A DNA stretch of 64,000 bases. Source: Nocardia sp. NBC_01503 (GTDB taxonomy: Bacteria > Actinomycetota > Actinomycetes > Mycobacteriales > Mycobacteriaceae). The stretch is taken from the NCBI RefSeq assembly GCF_036327755.1, contig NZ_CP109596.1, positions 7,254,001 through 7,318,000 of the forward strand, read 5' to 3'. The notes beneath the pieces are model-generated. The model worked only from the letters and a program-made list of their open reading frames with translations. It was not told where the DNA came from and searched no databases. This document shows, piece by piece, positions 50,221-57,613 of the stretch (positions are counted from its first letter, which is position 1; each line of letters starts with the position of its first letter). Both the position numbers and the translations under genes were made by a program.

Positions 50221-50249
50221 GAAATATCGATCCGTCTCTCGCCCTGCAT
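50221..50249 (-). pseudogene. 5' fragment of the split FAD monooxygenase gene
   Basis: On the minus strand from the ATG at 50247-50249 the sequence reads MQGERRIDI. Removing the IS and one copy of TTC gives MQGERRIDIS-GAGLGG, a complete flavin dinucleotide motif start. This places the fragment as the missing beginning of the pseudogene at 47630-48731. Confidence 0.6.
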
Positions 50250-50520
50250 CTACCCGATTGGCTCCGAGCCGGTGGACTCACCTCACCCTGACACGCAGGG
50301 CTCCGACAATGGCAATGGTCTTCTGCATGATGCGCTCCTGTGTCGCGCCGACGCGTGCCGGCGGATGGTCAGTGCCGGGAGCGGACGGGATGCCCGGTCT
50401 CGGCAAGGAGACGCTCAACGATCAGAACCATCCGGATCGATGTACGAACGATGTCCTAGGGAGGAACCCACAGAACATCGCTTTTCGCGACCACGTGATC
50501 ATAGCTCGGCCTCGGCCTCG
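50250..50520. other. Non-coding stretch, no gene recognised
   Basis: About 270 bp between the split monooxygenase start and the first repeat unit. It must hold the promoter of the monooxygenase gene. The open frames here have no domain. The segment CCACAGAACATCGCTTTTCGC near 50469 is AT-richer than average. Confidence 0.4.
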
Positions 50521-50577
50521 CGGCGCGCTGCGCAGTTCGGACAGCGCCGCACGGCGAAAGATCAACCGGCCGTTCGG
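50521..50577 (+). repeat. Dispersed repeat, copy A (partial)
   Basis: Contains the repeat hairpin GCGCTG (50525-50530) and CAGCGC (50542-50547) with an 11-nt loop, then the core GAAAGATCAACCGGCCG at 50556-50572. The 3' third of the unit is absent; sequence passes directly into a lipoprotein gene fragment. Confidence 0.7.
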
Positions 50578-50888
50578 AATTCTCCCCGGCCAAGCAGGAC
50601 ATCCCCTCCAGCCAGCGCAACGCCATCCGGTCCGCCCAGCAGTACCTCGACTACTCTGCCTTCTCCCGCAGCGGTCTGATTCACCGACTCGAGTACGAAG
50701 ACTTCTCCACCGCAGACGCTACGTTCGCAGTGGACAGCCTGAATGTGGACTGGAACGAGCAGGCGGCGAAGAGTGCCAAGCAGTACCTCGAGTACACCTC
50801 CTTCTCTCGGTCCGGACTCATCGATCAGCTGGTGTACGAAGGCTTTACGCGCGCCCAGGCCGAGTACGGGGCCAATGCCTCCTACTGA
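50577..50888 (+). pseudogene. Ltp-family lipoprotein, C-terminal part without start
   Basis: The frame reads FSPAKQDIPSSQRNAIRSAQ, then QYLDYSAFSRSGLIHRLEYE, DFSTADATFAVDSLNVDWNE and QYLEYTSFSRSGLIDQLVYE, ending GFTRAQAEYGANAS and a stop. These are two Ltp (host-cell-surface lipoprotein) repeats. No start codon, signal peptide or lipobox lies upstream; the frame is cut by a stop at 50502 and by repeat copy A. It is therefore a truncated gene, apparently cut at the repeat. Confidence 0.75.
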
Positions 50889-51008
50889 CAATCTCTTTCG
50901 GCGGTAGACCCCGTTGGTGAGAAGCGAGCACTGCGGCGCGCGGCGGTCGCAGTGCTCGCGTGGGCGCGGCGCGCGGGGTTTTCCTCACCACCAAAGCGTT
51001 CACGTCAG

Positions 51009-51050
51009 GACCGGCCGGCGCGGGTCGGCCGAACGTCAACCGGCAGAGCC
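51009..51050 (+). repeat. Dispersed repeat, copy B (core)
   Basis: GGACCGGCCGGCGCGG followed by GAACGTCAACCGGCAGAGCC matches the core of the repeat family (loop half, then the GTCAACCGGC block). It lies 12 nt before the GTG of the duplicated hypothetical gene. Confidence 0.6.
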
Positions 51051-51061
51051 GACTTGATGCC

Positions 51062-51490
51062 GTGAACGATGATGCTGTTCGGGCCGAGTGGTGCGTGGTC
51101 GCGTCGTTGTTGCCGTACCCGTACAAGGAGTCGGGTCCCAACGTTGAACTGCGCAGCCACAAGATCTTCCCGGCTGGCGCGAAGCTTCATGTGATCGGCG
51201 GTTTCGCAGGGAAGGGTCATGAGGTGGTGACCGTTGTCGGCACGGCTCACCGCCGCCGGTACGTCACCGCCCACATCCAAACTCGATATCTCGGCAATTG
51301 GCGTGTGGCTCTTATCTATCGGCCCGAGGTGCTGCGGGCGATCCATCAAGCCGAGATCGATGATCGGTGCAGCGCTCACCGGTGGAATCAGCAAGGCTTC
51401 GAACTCGATTCAACCGAGTACGGCGAGCACCTCCGGCGGATCGCGGAGGGCTTCCAGCGCACTCAGCACGACAGAACCGACGACGCGTAG
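51062..51490 (+). CDS. Conserved hypothetical protein, duplicated copy 1
   Basis: A 142-residue soluble protein beginning VNDDAVRAEWCVVASLLPYP, with GAKLHVIGGFAGKGHEVVTV and RRRYVTAHIQTRYLGNWRVA. It shares all but about 12 residues with the gene at 55332. The region RSHKIFPAGAKLHVIGG resembles no domain I can name. The start at the GTG is chosen because homology of the two copies begins just before it (LDAVNDD against LEAVSDD). It lies between repeat copies B and J, and probably behaves as a mobile single-gene unit. Confidence 0.7.
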   Translation: MNDDAVRAEWCVVASLLPYPYKESGPNVELRSHKIFPAGAKLHVIGGFAGKGHEVVTVVGTAHRRRYVTAHIQTRYLGNWRVALIYRPEVLRAIHQAEIDDRCSAHRWNQQGFELDSTEYGEHLRRIAEGFQRTQHDRTDDA

Positions 51491-51533
51491 CGCCCCATAG
51501 GTCGTGGCATAGCTCTCGGTGAGAACGTACGGA

Positions 51534-51575
51534 AATGCCGCACCCCGCGCGGACGAATCCGATCGGCCCGACGAT
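51534..51575 (+). repeat. Dispersed repeat, 5' fragment (copy J)
   Basis: AATGCCGCACCCCGCGCGGA and CGAATCCGATCGGCCCGACG correspond to the first 40 bp of copy F at 55803, which lies at the same distance after the duplicated gene. The core with GATCAAC is absent here. Confidence 0.5.
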
Positions 51576-51866
51576 CTCTCTCGGACTACCCGGAAATGAG
51601 TTGTCCGTTTTGAAGCCATTCGGCTCCGAGTTCGTGTCTCGACACACTCGTGGGGGCCGACGGGCACTTGAGAGCTGTTCTGTGGCAACGGCATCCGTCA
51701 AACCTGTAGACCATCGCATGCACGGTCGGGCGCGTCGCCGCCACGCCGACTGGGCAGCCGGTGAACCTCCTCGGTTGCCAGGAGCGGCTGGTTCTGGCGG
51801 AATCCGCGGCGGTCGTGGCGGATGTTCGGCAGAACGAACCAACTCGCCGGATCGCCCCACGCACTG
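51576..51866. other. Non-coding stretch, no gene recognised
   Basis: About 290 bp with no supported gene on either strand. It precedes a 48-residue membrane protein gene on the minus strand, and lies just after the fragment of the dispersed repeat. Confidence 0.4.
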
Positions 51867-52013
51867 TTACCGGTTCGGGTCCTGGCCGGCGCGGGTGCGA
51901 GGTGCCGCCGATCGTCCGAGCGCCCGCGGCGCCCGGAACATGCGAGCCAGGAGCAGGGCGATCGGCACCGAGCACGCCGCATAGATGACCAGTACTGTCA
52001 GTAGCAGAGTCAT
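51867..52013 (-). CDS. Small single-helix membrane protein (48 residues)
   Basis: ATG at 52011-52013 opens MTLLLTVLVIYAACSVPIAL followed by LLARMFRAPRALGRSAAP and a stop at 51867. One strong membrane helix covers residues 2-24, followed by a basic tail. AAGG lies 8 nt upstream of the start. Too short for a default gene call but coherent in composition. Function unknown. Confidence 0.55.
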   Translation of the reverse strand: MTLLLTVLVIYAACSVPIALLLARMFRAPRALGRSAAPRTRAGQDPNR

Positions 52014-52260
52014 GGCGGGCCTTTCGTTGATCTATGCGTACGCGATCAGCAAACTCCGTGCGATCTCCGGCGGACAGGGCCCAACGGCAGTCTTCTGGGG
52101 CGTTCGGGCCCAAAAGCGGTATAACGTGCAAACTTCCGGACCGCGCAACGAAGCCGCCCACCTTCTGCGGGTCGGAGGGTGGGCAGCTCGCTCGCTCTCG
52201 AGGGCCCGTTTCCTGTCAGGCGCGGTGGCCAGAAGGACGTCAGCCGTCATCTCGGGTGAA

Positions 52261-53139
52261 TCAGGCGATATCCCTCCATGCCCAGGAATCGATCCGCCAG
52301 ACCGTGTTCTCCTTGACGACTCCGATCACGACTTCACGCTGAGTTTCGACCCAGCCGGACGGTGCGTTGACGGTGGCACACACGGTGTGGGGAGCGTCGT
52401 CCCAGAGGTCGTATTCCAGGGATTCGAGGGTGGGTTGCGCCGCACCACCCCACAGCACTGCCTTGCGCAACATGTTGAGACCGGATTGTCCAGGGCGCCG
52501 GTCGAACTCGGCGCGCCATCGGGTCGACAATGCGTGCCGAATCGTGGCGCGGTTCTGCTCCGCGATACCGCGGAGCAGGCGAGCCGCCTGGAAGTGCACG
52601 TCGGCGCGATCATGTTGGGCGGGATCAGTCGAGTCGTCGCGCCGGAGGTATTCGTACCGGTCGAGCAGACGCGCCAGTGTCGCGGTGAGGTCTCCGAGAA
52701 TGTCGGGCTCATAGCGGCAATCGGCGATATCGCCGGGGGGAGCATCGGGATCGGAGACGGAGAAATTGCACACCAGTGAGCTCGGGCTCAGCTCGGTCTC
52801 GCCGATGAGGACATGCGCGCGGCCTGCGGGTGCTGGGTTGAATATTGGTTCGATCGTTTCGCCGCCGCGGGTCTCGAAGGTCGGTTGGTATTGGAAGTAT
52901 TCGATCTCGAGCTGTGAGGTCGAGGCCAGCCAACGCGATGAGGTGCCGAGTTCGTCTGCCGGGTACAGGAACGCTTCGAGCCCTTCGATGCCGCTGCAGA
53001 TCGACATCAGTTGCCGGTATTGGATGTCGAAGCGAATTCCCAGCCGGGTCTCGGCGGCCGTGAGTTCGGCTGTCGACGCGGGAAGTCCGAGGGTCGCGCC
53101 CATTGCCGAGGCCCGCGCAACAAGATCGACTAGCTGCAT
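52261..53139 (-). CDS. SMI1/KNR4-family protein
   Basis: A 292-residue protein whose N-terminal half matches the SMI1/KNR4 (SUKH) fold: LPASTAELTAAETRLGIRFD, IQYRQLMSICSGIEGLEAFL. SUKH proteins are often immunity factors for toxins. The C-terminal part (AEFDRRPGQSGLNMLRKAVL, ESLEYDLWDDAPHTVCATVN) is a separate domain. The ATG at 53137-53139 is chosen over the extension at 53193. It is a single gene between a non-coding region and repeat copies C1/C2. No toxin gene is adjacent. Confidence 0.72.
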   Translation of the reverse strand: MQLVDLVARASAMGATLGLPASTAELTAAETRLGIRFDIQYRQLMSICSGIEGLEAFLYPADELGTSSRWLASTSQLEIEYFQYQPTFETRGGETIEPIFNPAPAGRAHVLIGETELSPSSLVCNFSVSDPDAPPGDIADCRYEPDILGDLTATLARLLDRYEYLRRDDSTDPAQHDRADVHFQAARLLRGIAEQNRATIRHALSTRWRAEFDRRPGQSGLNMLRKAVLWGGAAQPTLESLEYDLWDDAPHTVCATVNAPSGWVETQREVVIGVVKENTVWRIDSWAWRDIA

Positions 53140-53198
53140 GAAAATGGACGCTACCAGGGCAGATGACTTTGCTTGACGGTGCCAGCTCGACACCCGGA

Positions 53199-53352
53199 AA
53201 TGCCGCGTGGCGTGCTGACCGAACCGGTCACTCGATGCGGTGGAAGATCAACCGACCGTGACGATCCGAGGTTGGTCGAACGCACTGAATGCCGCGTTGC
53301 GCGCGGTTCGAACCGGCCACGCCTCACGCCCGAAGGTCAACGTCGCGTTGCG
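53199..53352 (+). repeat. Dispersed repeat, two head-to-tail copies (C1 and C2)
   Basis: C1 runs from AATGCCG at 53199 to AATGCCG at 53288-53294, with an inner hairpin TGACCG-AAC-CGGTCA at 53216-53230 and the core GATCAACC at 53246. C2 shares the second AATGCCG with C1 and ends near 53352, with core GGTCAAC at 53335. The shared border shows that the unit can be arranged in tandem and that AATGCCG marks its edges. Confidence 0.75.
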
Positions 53353-53355
53353 GGC

Positions 53356-53547
53356 TCAGCTGTTCGTGAGAGCTGTAAGGGCAGCCTGGACATCCGGCGG
53401 GAGATGAGCCGCCAGGTTGTCCAGGAGCTCTGGATTCCCATCGGCCGCGGCGGATAGGGCCTGCGCGGTGGCCTCTGGGTAGGCGCTCTCGCCGTCCAAT
53501 TGGTTGTAGAGGGTTACCAGCTCGCCGATGGTAGTTGCGCTAGCCAT
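53356..53547 (-). CDS. Small acidic helical protein (63 residues)
   Basis: MASATTIGELVTLYNQLDGE, SAYPEATAQALSAAADGNPE, LLDNLAAHLPPDVQAALTAL. It is acidic and helical with Leu-rich pattern, and has AGAAGGTG 7 nt before the ATG. Its stop is 3 nt from the end of repeat copy C2. No family recognised, but the composition and ribosome site make it a convincing gene. Confidence 0.65.
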   Translation of the reverse strand: MASATTIGELVTLYNQLDGESAYPEATAQALSAAADGNPELLDNLAAHLPPDVQAALTALTNS

Positions 53548-53773
53548 ATGTAAGCACCTTCTGTTCCGTCCGAGATCGACACTGCACCTAGATCGTTGGA
53601 TATTAATCGGACAGGGGGCATCGAAGAATCTGAAGTGTCCGCTCTTGCCGCGACCCGCGTGTTGGACAGCCATCCAGATCTCTTGGTCTACACGGCTTCT
53701 CGACGCACGGACATGCCGAATGCAGTTCGGGCGCCTTTGCGGCTGATTGCCTTCCGGGCGAGCCGGAAACGCT

Positions 53774-53792
53774 CTACTATCGGCCGTAGTAG
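53774..53792. promoter_or_regulatory. Inverted repeat before the nitroreductase gene
   Basis: CTACTA and TAGTAG arms (6 bp) around TCGGCCG, 18 bp before the ATG at 53811. A hairpin here would be close to the ribosome site; a regulator site is also possible. Short, so uncertain. Confidence 0.35.
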
Positions 53793-53810
53793 CTGTAGAC
53801 GGGGGGCACG

Positions 53811-54344
53811 ATGGCCAACACCGACAAAGCGGGCGTTGCCGCACAGACAGTTCCGACTTCGATGGGGCGGCTGGTGGAGTTGGGTTCGCGGTTCGCCAAT
53901 AGTCGCGGGGTCTACCTGGGTCGACGTTCCACGAGACTGCATGTCGCGTTGTATCGCCGGTTCGGCGGTCGGGTTGGTGGTCACCTTCCGGGGTGGCCGA
54001 ATGCCCGGATTCTGCTGCTCGATCACGTCGGCGCGAAGTCCGGAGTGCGTCGGACATCGCCGGTGATGTACTACGAGGACGGCGACTCGATCGCGGTCGT
54101 GGCCTCGAAGGCCGGCCAGCCGACCAACCCGGCATGGTTCCACAATCTGTTGGCCCACCCGGAGACTACGATCCAGATCGGTTCCCAGACGCGCCGCGTC
54201 GTTGCGCATATGGCGAGCGGCTCGGAACGAGATGTGTTGTGGCCCATCTGTTTGTCGGCCTATCCCGGCTACGAATTCTTCCAGCGTCTCGCGCATCCCC
54301 GCATCATCCCGATCGTGCTCCTCGAACCGATCGTGACGACGTAA
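53811..54344 (+). CDS. Ddn-like F420-dependent nitroreductase family protein
   Basis: A 177-residue protein with ILLLDHVGAKSGVRRTSPVM (about 66-85), VASKAGQPTNPAWFHNLLAH (about 97-116) and PETTIQIGSQTRRV, the motif set of the F420-dependent nitroreductase/Ddn family (KSG-R..TP, GG..NP.W..N). It is the second family member in the window and closer to true Ddn than the one at 33821. Repeat copy D1 begins 26 nt after its stop. Confidence 0.88.
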   Translation: MANTDKAGVAAQTVPTSMGRLVELGSRFANSRGVYLGRRSTRLHVALYRRFGGRVGGHLPGWPNARILLLDHVGAKSGVRRTSPVMYYEDGDSIAVVASKAGQPTNPAWFHNLLAHPETTIQIGSQTRRVVAHMASGSERDVLWPICLSAYPGYEFFQRLAHPRIIPIVLLEPIVTT

Positions 54345-54370
54345 CCCCTCGCACCGGGCGAACACACTCT

Positions 54371-54528
54371 CTTGCCGCTGACCGCTCGGGCTGAACCGGC
54401 CAGCACCCTACGGCGGAAGATCAACCGGCGGTGGACATCCGAGGCCGGCGAACGCACGATATTGCCGTATGCCGAGCGGACCATAGCGGCCAGCGCAGAG
54501 CGACGGAAAGTCAACAGGCAGAGCGCCT
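54371..54528 (+). repeat. Dispersed repeat, two head-to-tail copies (D1 and D2)
   Basis: D1 runs from TTGCCG at 54372 through the core GAAGATCAACCGGCGGTGG (54417-54435) and GGCGAACGCACGATATTGCC to 54467. D2 begins at that same ATTGCCG and continues with GCGGCCAGCGC and GACGGAAAGTCAAC to about 54528. The same head-to-tail sharing of the ATTGCCG border is seen as in copies C1/C2. Confidence 0.75.
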
Positions 54529-54583
54529 CACGGTCGCCGACAGCGTTCGTTCATGCCAGCAGCATCGTGAGTGTGGGAGAGAA

Positions 54584-55114
54584 TTAGACCGGCCATTCAA
54601 GGCCCAACGCATTGAGCCAAGGCATGAACGGTGTGCCGACCCGTCCCAGGGACTGCGACATCTCGTCGAATTGCGACTCGACGGCCGTAACCGCCGCCGG
54701 GTCCGCGTCCCATAGCCGGGCCATTTCCAGCGCCGCGTCGATCCCCGCACGATCGGTGGTGGCTAGGGTCGGATCCACGCTGCCATCGGGTGACGAGAGG
54801 TACTTGCGGTAGATGATCGCTGGCTCGGCACCATCTACCCGCCATGCCGTCCACAACCCGCCGAACTCGTCCATATCGTCGGCGACCACGGCACGACCGG
54901 TCGTGACTCCCGCGAAAAGACCAGTTCCGACCATCTCGGCAACCGACATTCCGACATATCCGCTTGCACGCCAGCATTGTCCGACTTGAGCCACTGGCTT
55001 GAGCGAGTGCTGGTCGATTGTTAGCGCCGCCAGATTCTTGAGGTTCGCGATGACGGCCTGCGCCTGATCTTGCGTTTCGGTATCGGCAATGACCGCTGTC
55101 CCGTAGGTGCTCAT
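54584..55114 (-). CDS. Hypothetical protein of the repeat region
   Basis: A 176-residue soluble protein starting MSTYGTAVIADTETQDQAQA, with VGQCWRASGYVGMSVAEMVG, DEFGGLWTAWRVDGAEPAII and MARLWDADPAAVTAVESQFD. The ATG at 55112-55114 is chosen because the upstream extension has no coding character. No domain recognised. It is a single gene bounded by repeat copies D2 (56 nt after its stop) and E. Confidence 0.62.
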   Translation of the reverse strand: MSTYGTAVIADTETQDQAQAVIANLKNLAALTIDQHSLKPVAQVGQCWRASGYVGMSVAEMVGTGLFAGVTTGRAVVADDMDEFGGLWTAWRVDGAEPAIIYRKYLSSPDGSVDPTLATTDRAGIDAALEMARLWDADPAAVTAVESQFDEMSQSLGRVGTPFMPWLNALGLEWPV

Positions 55115-55216
55115 AGCCCAGATTCTTTGACACCTGGATGCGCCCATGTGTGTGACACGCCGATTCCGGAGCCGCTACTACGTGGCTGATCAAGCTGTTC
55201 AATGATGCTGCCGCAA

Positions 55217-55242
55217 CCGTCGGCGAACGCACGATATTGCCG
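55217..55242 (+). repeat. Dispersed repeat, 3' fragment (copy E)
   Basis: CCGTCGGCGAACGCACGATA plus TTGCCG matches the end of copy D1 in 21 consecutive bases. The hairpin and core are missing. Confidence 0.6.
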
Positions 55243-55331
55243 CTACAAGGGCATTTACGCCGGACAGCGCCACGGCTGGGTGCCGGGGATCAATGCCTGA
55301 GTTTCACCAGGTGGGCCGATATCTTGAGGCT

Positions 55332-55760
55332 GTGAGCGATGATGCCGTTCGACCCGAGTGGTGCGTGGTCGCGTCGTTGTTGCCGTACCCGTACAAGGAG
55401 TCAGGTCCCAACGCTGAACTGCGCAGCCACAAGATCTTCCCGGCTGGCGCGAAGCTTCATGTGATCGGCGGTTTCGCAGGGAAGGGTCATGAGGTGGTGA
55501 CCGTTGTCGGCACGGCTCACCGCCGCCGGTACGTCACCGCCCATATCCAGGCCCGATACCTCGGCAATTGGCGTGTGGCGCTGATCTATCGACCCGAGGT
55601 GCTGCGGGCAATCCATCACGCCGAAATCGATGACCGATGGAGCGCTCATCGCTGGAATCAGCAAGGCTTCGAACTGGATTCACCCGAGTACGGCGAGTAC
55701 CTCCGGCGGATCGCCGAGAGTTTCCAGCGCATTCAGCGCGATAGAACCGACGACAAGTAG
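55332..55760 (+). CDS. Conserved hypothetical protein, duplicated copy 2
   Basis: A 142-residue protein that is nearly identical to the one at 51062 (VSDDAVRPEWCVVASLLPYP, RRRYVTAHIQARYLGNWRVA), about 12 substitutions in 142. An ATG at 55293 in the same frame adds MPEFHQVGRYLEA, but the match between copies starts near the GTG. The similarity includes the bases just before the start and 40-80 bases after the stop, so a whole segment was copied. Its function is unknown. Confidence 0.72.
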   Translation: MSDDAVRPEWCVVASLLPYPYKESGPNAELRSHKIFPAGAKLHVIGGFAGKGHEVVTVVGTAHRRRYVTAHIQARYLGNWRVALIYRPEVLRAIHHAEIDDRWSAHRWNQQGFELDSPEYGEYLRRIAESFQRIQRDRTDDK

Positions 55761-55802
55761 CGCCTCTACCTCGTGGCGTGGCCGTCGGCGAGAACGTCCG
55801 GA

Positions 55803-55905
55803 ACTGCCGCATCCCGCGCCGATCGAACCGGGCCAGCGCGGTCTGGGGGAAGATCAACTGGCCGTGTGTGTCCGGGCGCCGGTCGAACGCACCATATTGC
55901 CGATG
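55803..55905 (+). repeat. Dispersed repeat, copy F (full length)
   Basis: Begins CTGCCGCATCCCGCGCC, contains the hairpin CGCGC..GCGCG with TCG-AAC-CGG at its tip, core GATCAAC at 55852-55858, and ends CGAACGCACCATATTGCCGA. It lies 43 nt after the stop of the duplicated gene and 50 nt before the next gene. Confidence 0.75.
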
Positions 55906-55954
55906 ATCGGTTGTCTCGCGGGCGGATAGTGTGATCGGCAATGATAGGGCGGTG

Positions 55955-56569
55955 GTGACGATCGCGCTGTTCCATTCGGTCTACGGTTTGCGCAGCGTCG
56001 AAACGGAGGCCGGGGGACGGTTGCGGGATCTCGGGCATGAGGTACATGTCCCGGATTTGTACGCCGGGCAGGTCGCCTCGACGCTGGAAGCGGGGTTCGC
56101 GCTGAAGGACCGCATTGGGTGGGGCACGATCGTCGCGCGTGCGCTCGAAGCGCTGGCCGGGCTTCCCGACACCACGGTGCTGGCAGGCTTTTCCATGGGC
56201 TGCGGCATCATTGAGGACGTCCTGCCATCGCGCCCGGCCGCCGCGGGCGTGTTGCTGATCCACGCCCTCGCCGACATTCCGCTCGAAACCCACGCAGGCG
56301 TGCAGGTGCACATCGCCGAACCCGACGTGTTCGTGTCGGCAGAACGGCTGGCCGCCTGGCGCGCCGCCGCCCTGCGCCACGGGACCGCGGCAACGGTTCA
56401 CACATACCCCGGTGCGGGACACTTCTACACCGACAACACCCTGCCCGATTTCGACCCCCACGCCAACGAGCTGACCTGGCAGCGCACCATCGAGTTCCTG
56501 GCCCACCTCGATCAGGAGCCGCCCCGCGTCGTCCCCACCGTCGACCAGGCCGAACAGAACGACCGGTAA
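55955..56569 (+). CDS. Dienelactone hydrolase-family protein
   Basis: A 204-residue alpha/beta hydrolase with VTIALFHSVYGLRSVETEAG at the N-terminus, the nucleophile elbow TTVLAGFSMGCGIIED (Ser near 82) and the late His in YPGAGHFYTDNTLPDFDPHA. In classical dienelactone hydrolase the nucleophile is Cys; here GFSMG has Ser, as in many relatives. GTG at 55955 has AGGGCGG just upstream; an in-frame GTG at 55931 is also possible. Its stop codon overlaps the first bases of repeat copy G. Confidence 0.85.
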   Translation: MTIALFHSVYGLRSVETEAGGRLRDLGHEVHVPDLYAGQVASTLEAGFALKDRIGWGTIVARALEALAGLPDTTVLAGFSMGCGIIEDVLPSRPAAAGVLLIHALADIPLETHAGVQVHIAEPDVFVSAERLAAWRAAALRHGTAATVHTYPGAGHFYTDNTLPDFDPHANELTWQRTIEFLAHLDQEPPRVVPTVDQAEQNDR

Positions 56570-56668
56570 TGCCGCATGGCGCACTGACCGAAACGGCCAG
56601 TGCGACTCAGCGGAAGATCAACGGGCGCTATGGATCCGAGGTCTGCCTGCCGCACTGAAATGCCGATG
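56568..56668 (+). repeat. Dispersed repeat, copy G (full length)
   Basis: AATGCCGCATGGCG, hairpin CGCACTG (56580-56586) and CAGTGCG (56598-56604) with CCG-AAA-CGG in the loop, core CGGAAGATCAACGGGCGC, then ATCCGAGG and GCACTGAAATGCCGATG. It starts at the stop codon of the hydrolase. Compared with copy I the two stem arms differ by a compensated base pair. Confidence 0.8.
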
Positions 56669-56854
56669 ACCGTGCACGCACGGGAGGTGAACCTATCGTG
56701 CAATCCATTGCCCGCCCCGCCGGACTTCCCGCAAATCCACCCGAGGATTGCATGAAAAGTTCACTTCTGCGGGTGATTCCGAGGCAGGTTGGGCTGGTCG
56801 TATAGGCGGTGACCCGCGACAGATGAATCCCGCATCGCGACCGGTGGCGTCCTC

Positions 56855-56952
56855 GTGCCACGTCACGCTCGGTTCGAAACGGCCACGCCGCTTCGCGGAA
56901 GGTCAACGGGCCGAGACCATTTCGGTATCCGCGATGCACTGAAATGCCGATG
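56855..56952 (+). repeat. Dispersed repeat, copy H
   Basis: GTGCCACGTCACGCTCGGTT, CGAAACGGCCACGCCGCTTC, core CGGAAGGTCAACGGGCCGAG and the end GCACTGAAATGCCGATG. The first stem is degenerate but the tip and core are conserved. It lies 42 nt before the acetyltransferase start and shares its 17-base end with copy G. Between copies G and H are about 190 bp without a gene. Confidence 0.75.
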
Positions 56953-56994
56953 TTCGTACCTTTGGGCGGTGTGTGTCGTGGTTGAATCCGGTTT

Positions 56995-57528
56995 GTGGGG
57001 AATGGATTCGACACCGTGTCGGTGCGATGGGCGAACAAGGCGGATATCGGAGCGATTCGGCGAGTGCTCGCCGCGAATGCCGCCGACACGTCGCTGTTTC
57101 AGCAATCCGCCCGTCGGATTCGCCGCGATCTCGACGACTTCGTGATCGCGACGGAGGATGGGCGTCCGGTGGGGTGCGCGGCGCTCCACCGCCATACACG
57201 CGCGAATGCGGAGATTTTGGCGGTCGCGGTCGAGCCGGTCGCGCACAGCCGAGGCGTGGGCGCGCTGCTCATGCGGGCGTGCTTGACCGAGGCAGCACGT
57301 TCGGGGGCCACCTTTGTGTGGCTTGCCACCGCAAAGCCCGAATACTTCGCTCGCTACGAATTCCGCCCTATGACGAAGTGGACACTTCCTCCGCGAGTTG
57401 TCCTGCGCAAGTTTCGACTCGTGTTCGAGCAACCGGGTCGGCGTTGGGTTCCGGCGCTACTCGGGCGGCACACGTTCATGAGATTGACGGTTGCGCCAGA
57501 CTCCGGAGTCCCCACTCCCTCCCAGTGA
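56995..57528 (+). CDS. GNAT-family N-acetyltransferase
   Basis: A 177-residue acetyltransferase with VRWANKADIGAIRRVLAANA at the N-terminus, motif A LAVAVEPVAHSRGVGALLMR (acetyl-CoA pyrophosphate loop SRGVGA, about 82-88) and the later VWLATAKPEYFARYEFRPMT (motif B). This is the ordinary GNAT fold. GTG at 56995; a GTG at 57016 is possible. It sits between repeat copies H and I, transcribed in the same direction as the repeats. Substrate unknown. Confidence 0.85.
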   Translation: MGNGFDTVSVRWANKADIGAIRRVLAANAADTSLFQQSARRIRRDLDDFVIATEDGRPVGCAALHRHTRANAEILAVAVEPVAHSRGVGALLMRACLTEAARSGATFVWLATAKPEYFARYEFRPMTKWTLPPRVVLRKFRLVFEQPGRRWVPALLGRHTFMRLTVAPDSGVPTPSQ

Positions 57529-57613
57529 TCACCGGCCGTACAAGGTGCGGCGTCGCGACCTCGCCGATTGCTCAGAGCGAGGTGGCCGCAGCCGACTCCG
57601 GCAACGCACCGAC

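Noticed and set aside
52014..52260. Plus-strand frame beginning MTSTVSSRVMAGLSLIYAY considered as a gene
   Set aside because: It runs antisense through the SUKH gene with no domain, while the minus-strand frame in the same place encodes a clean SUKH protein.
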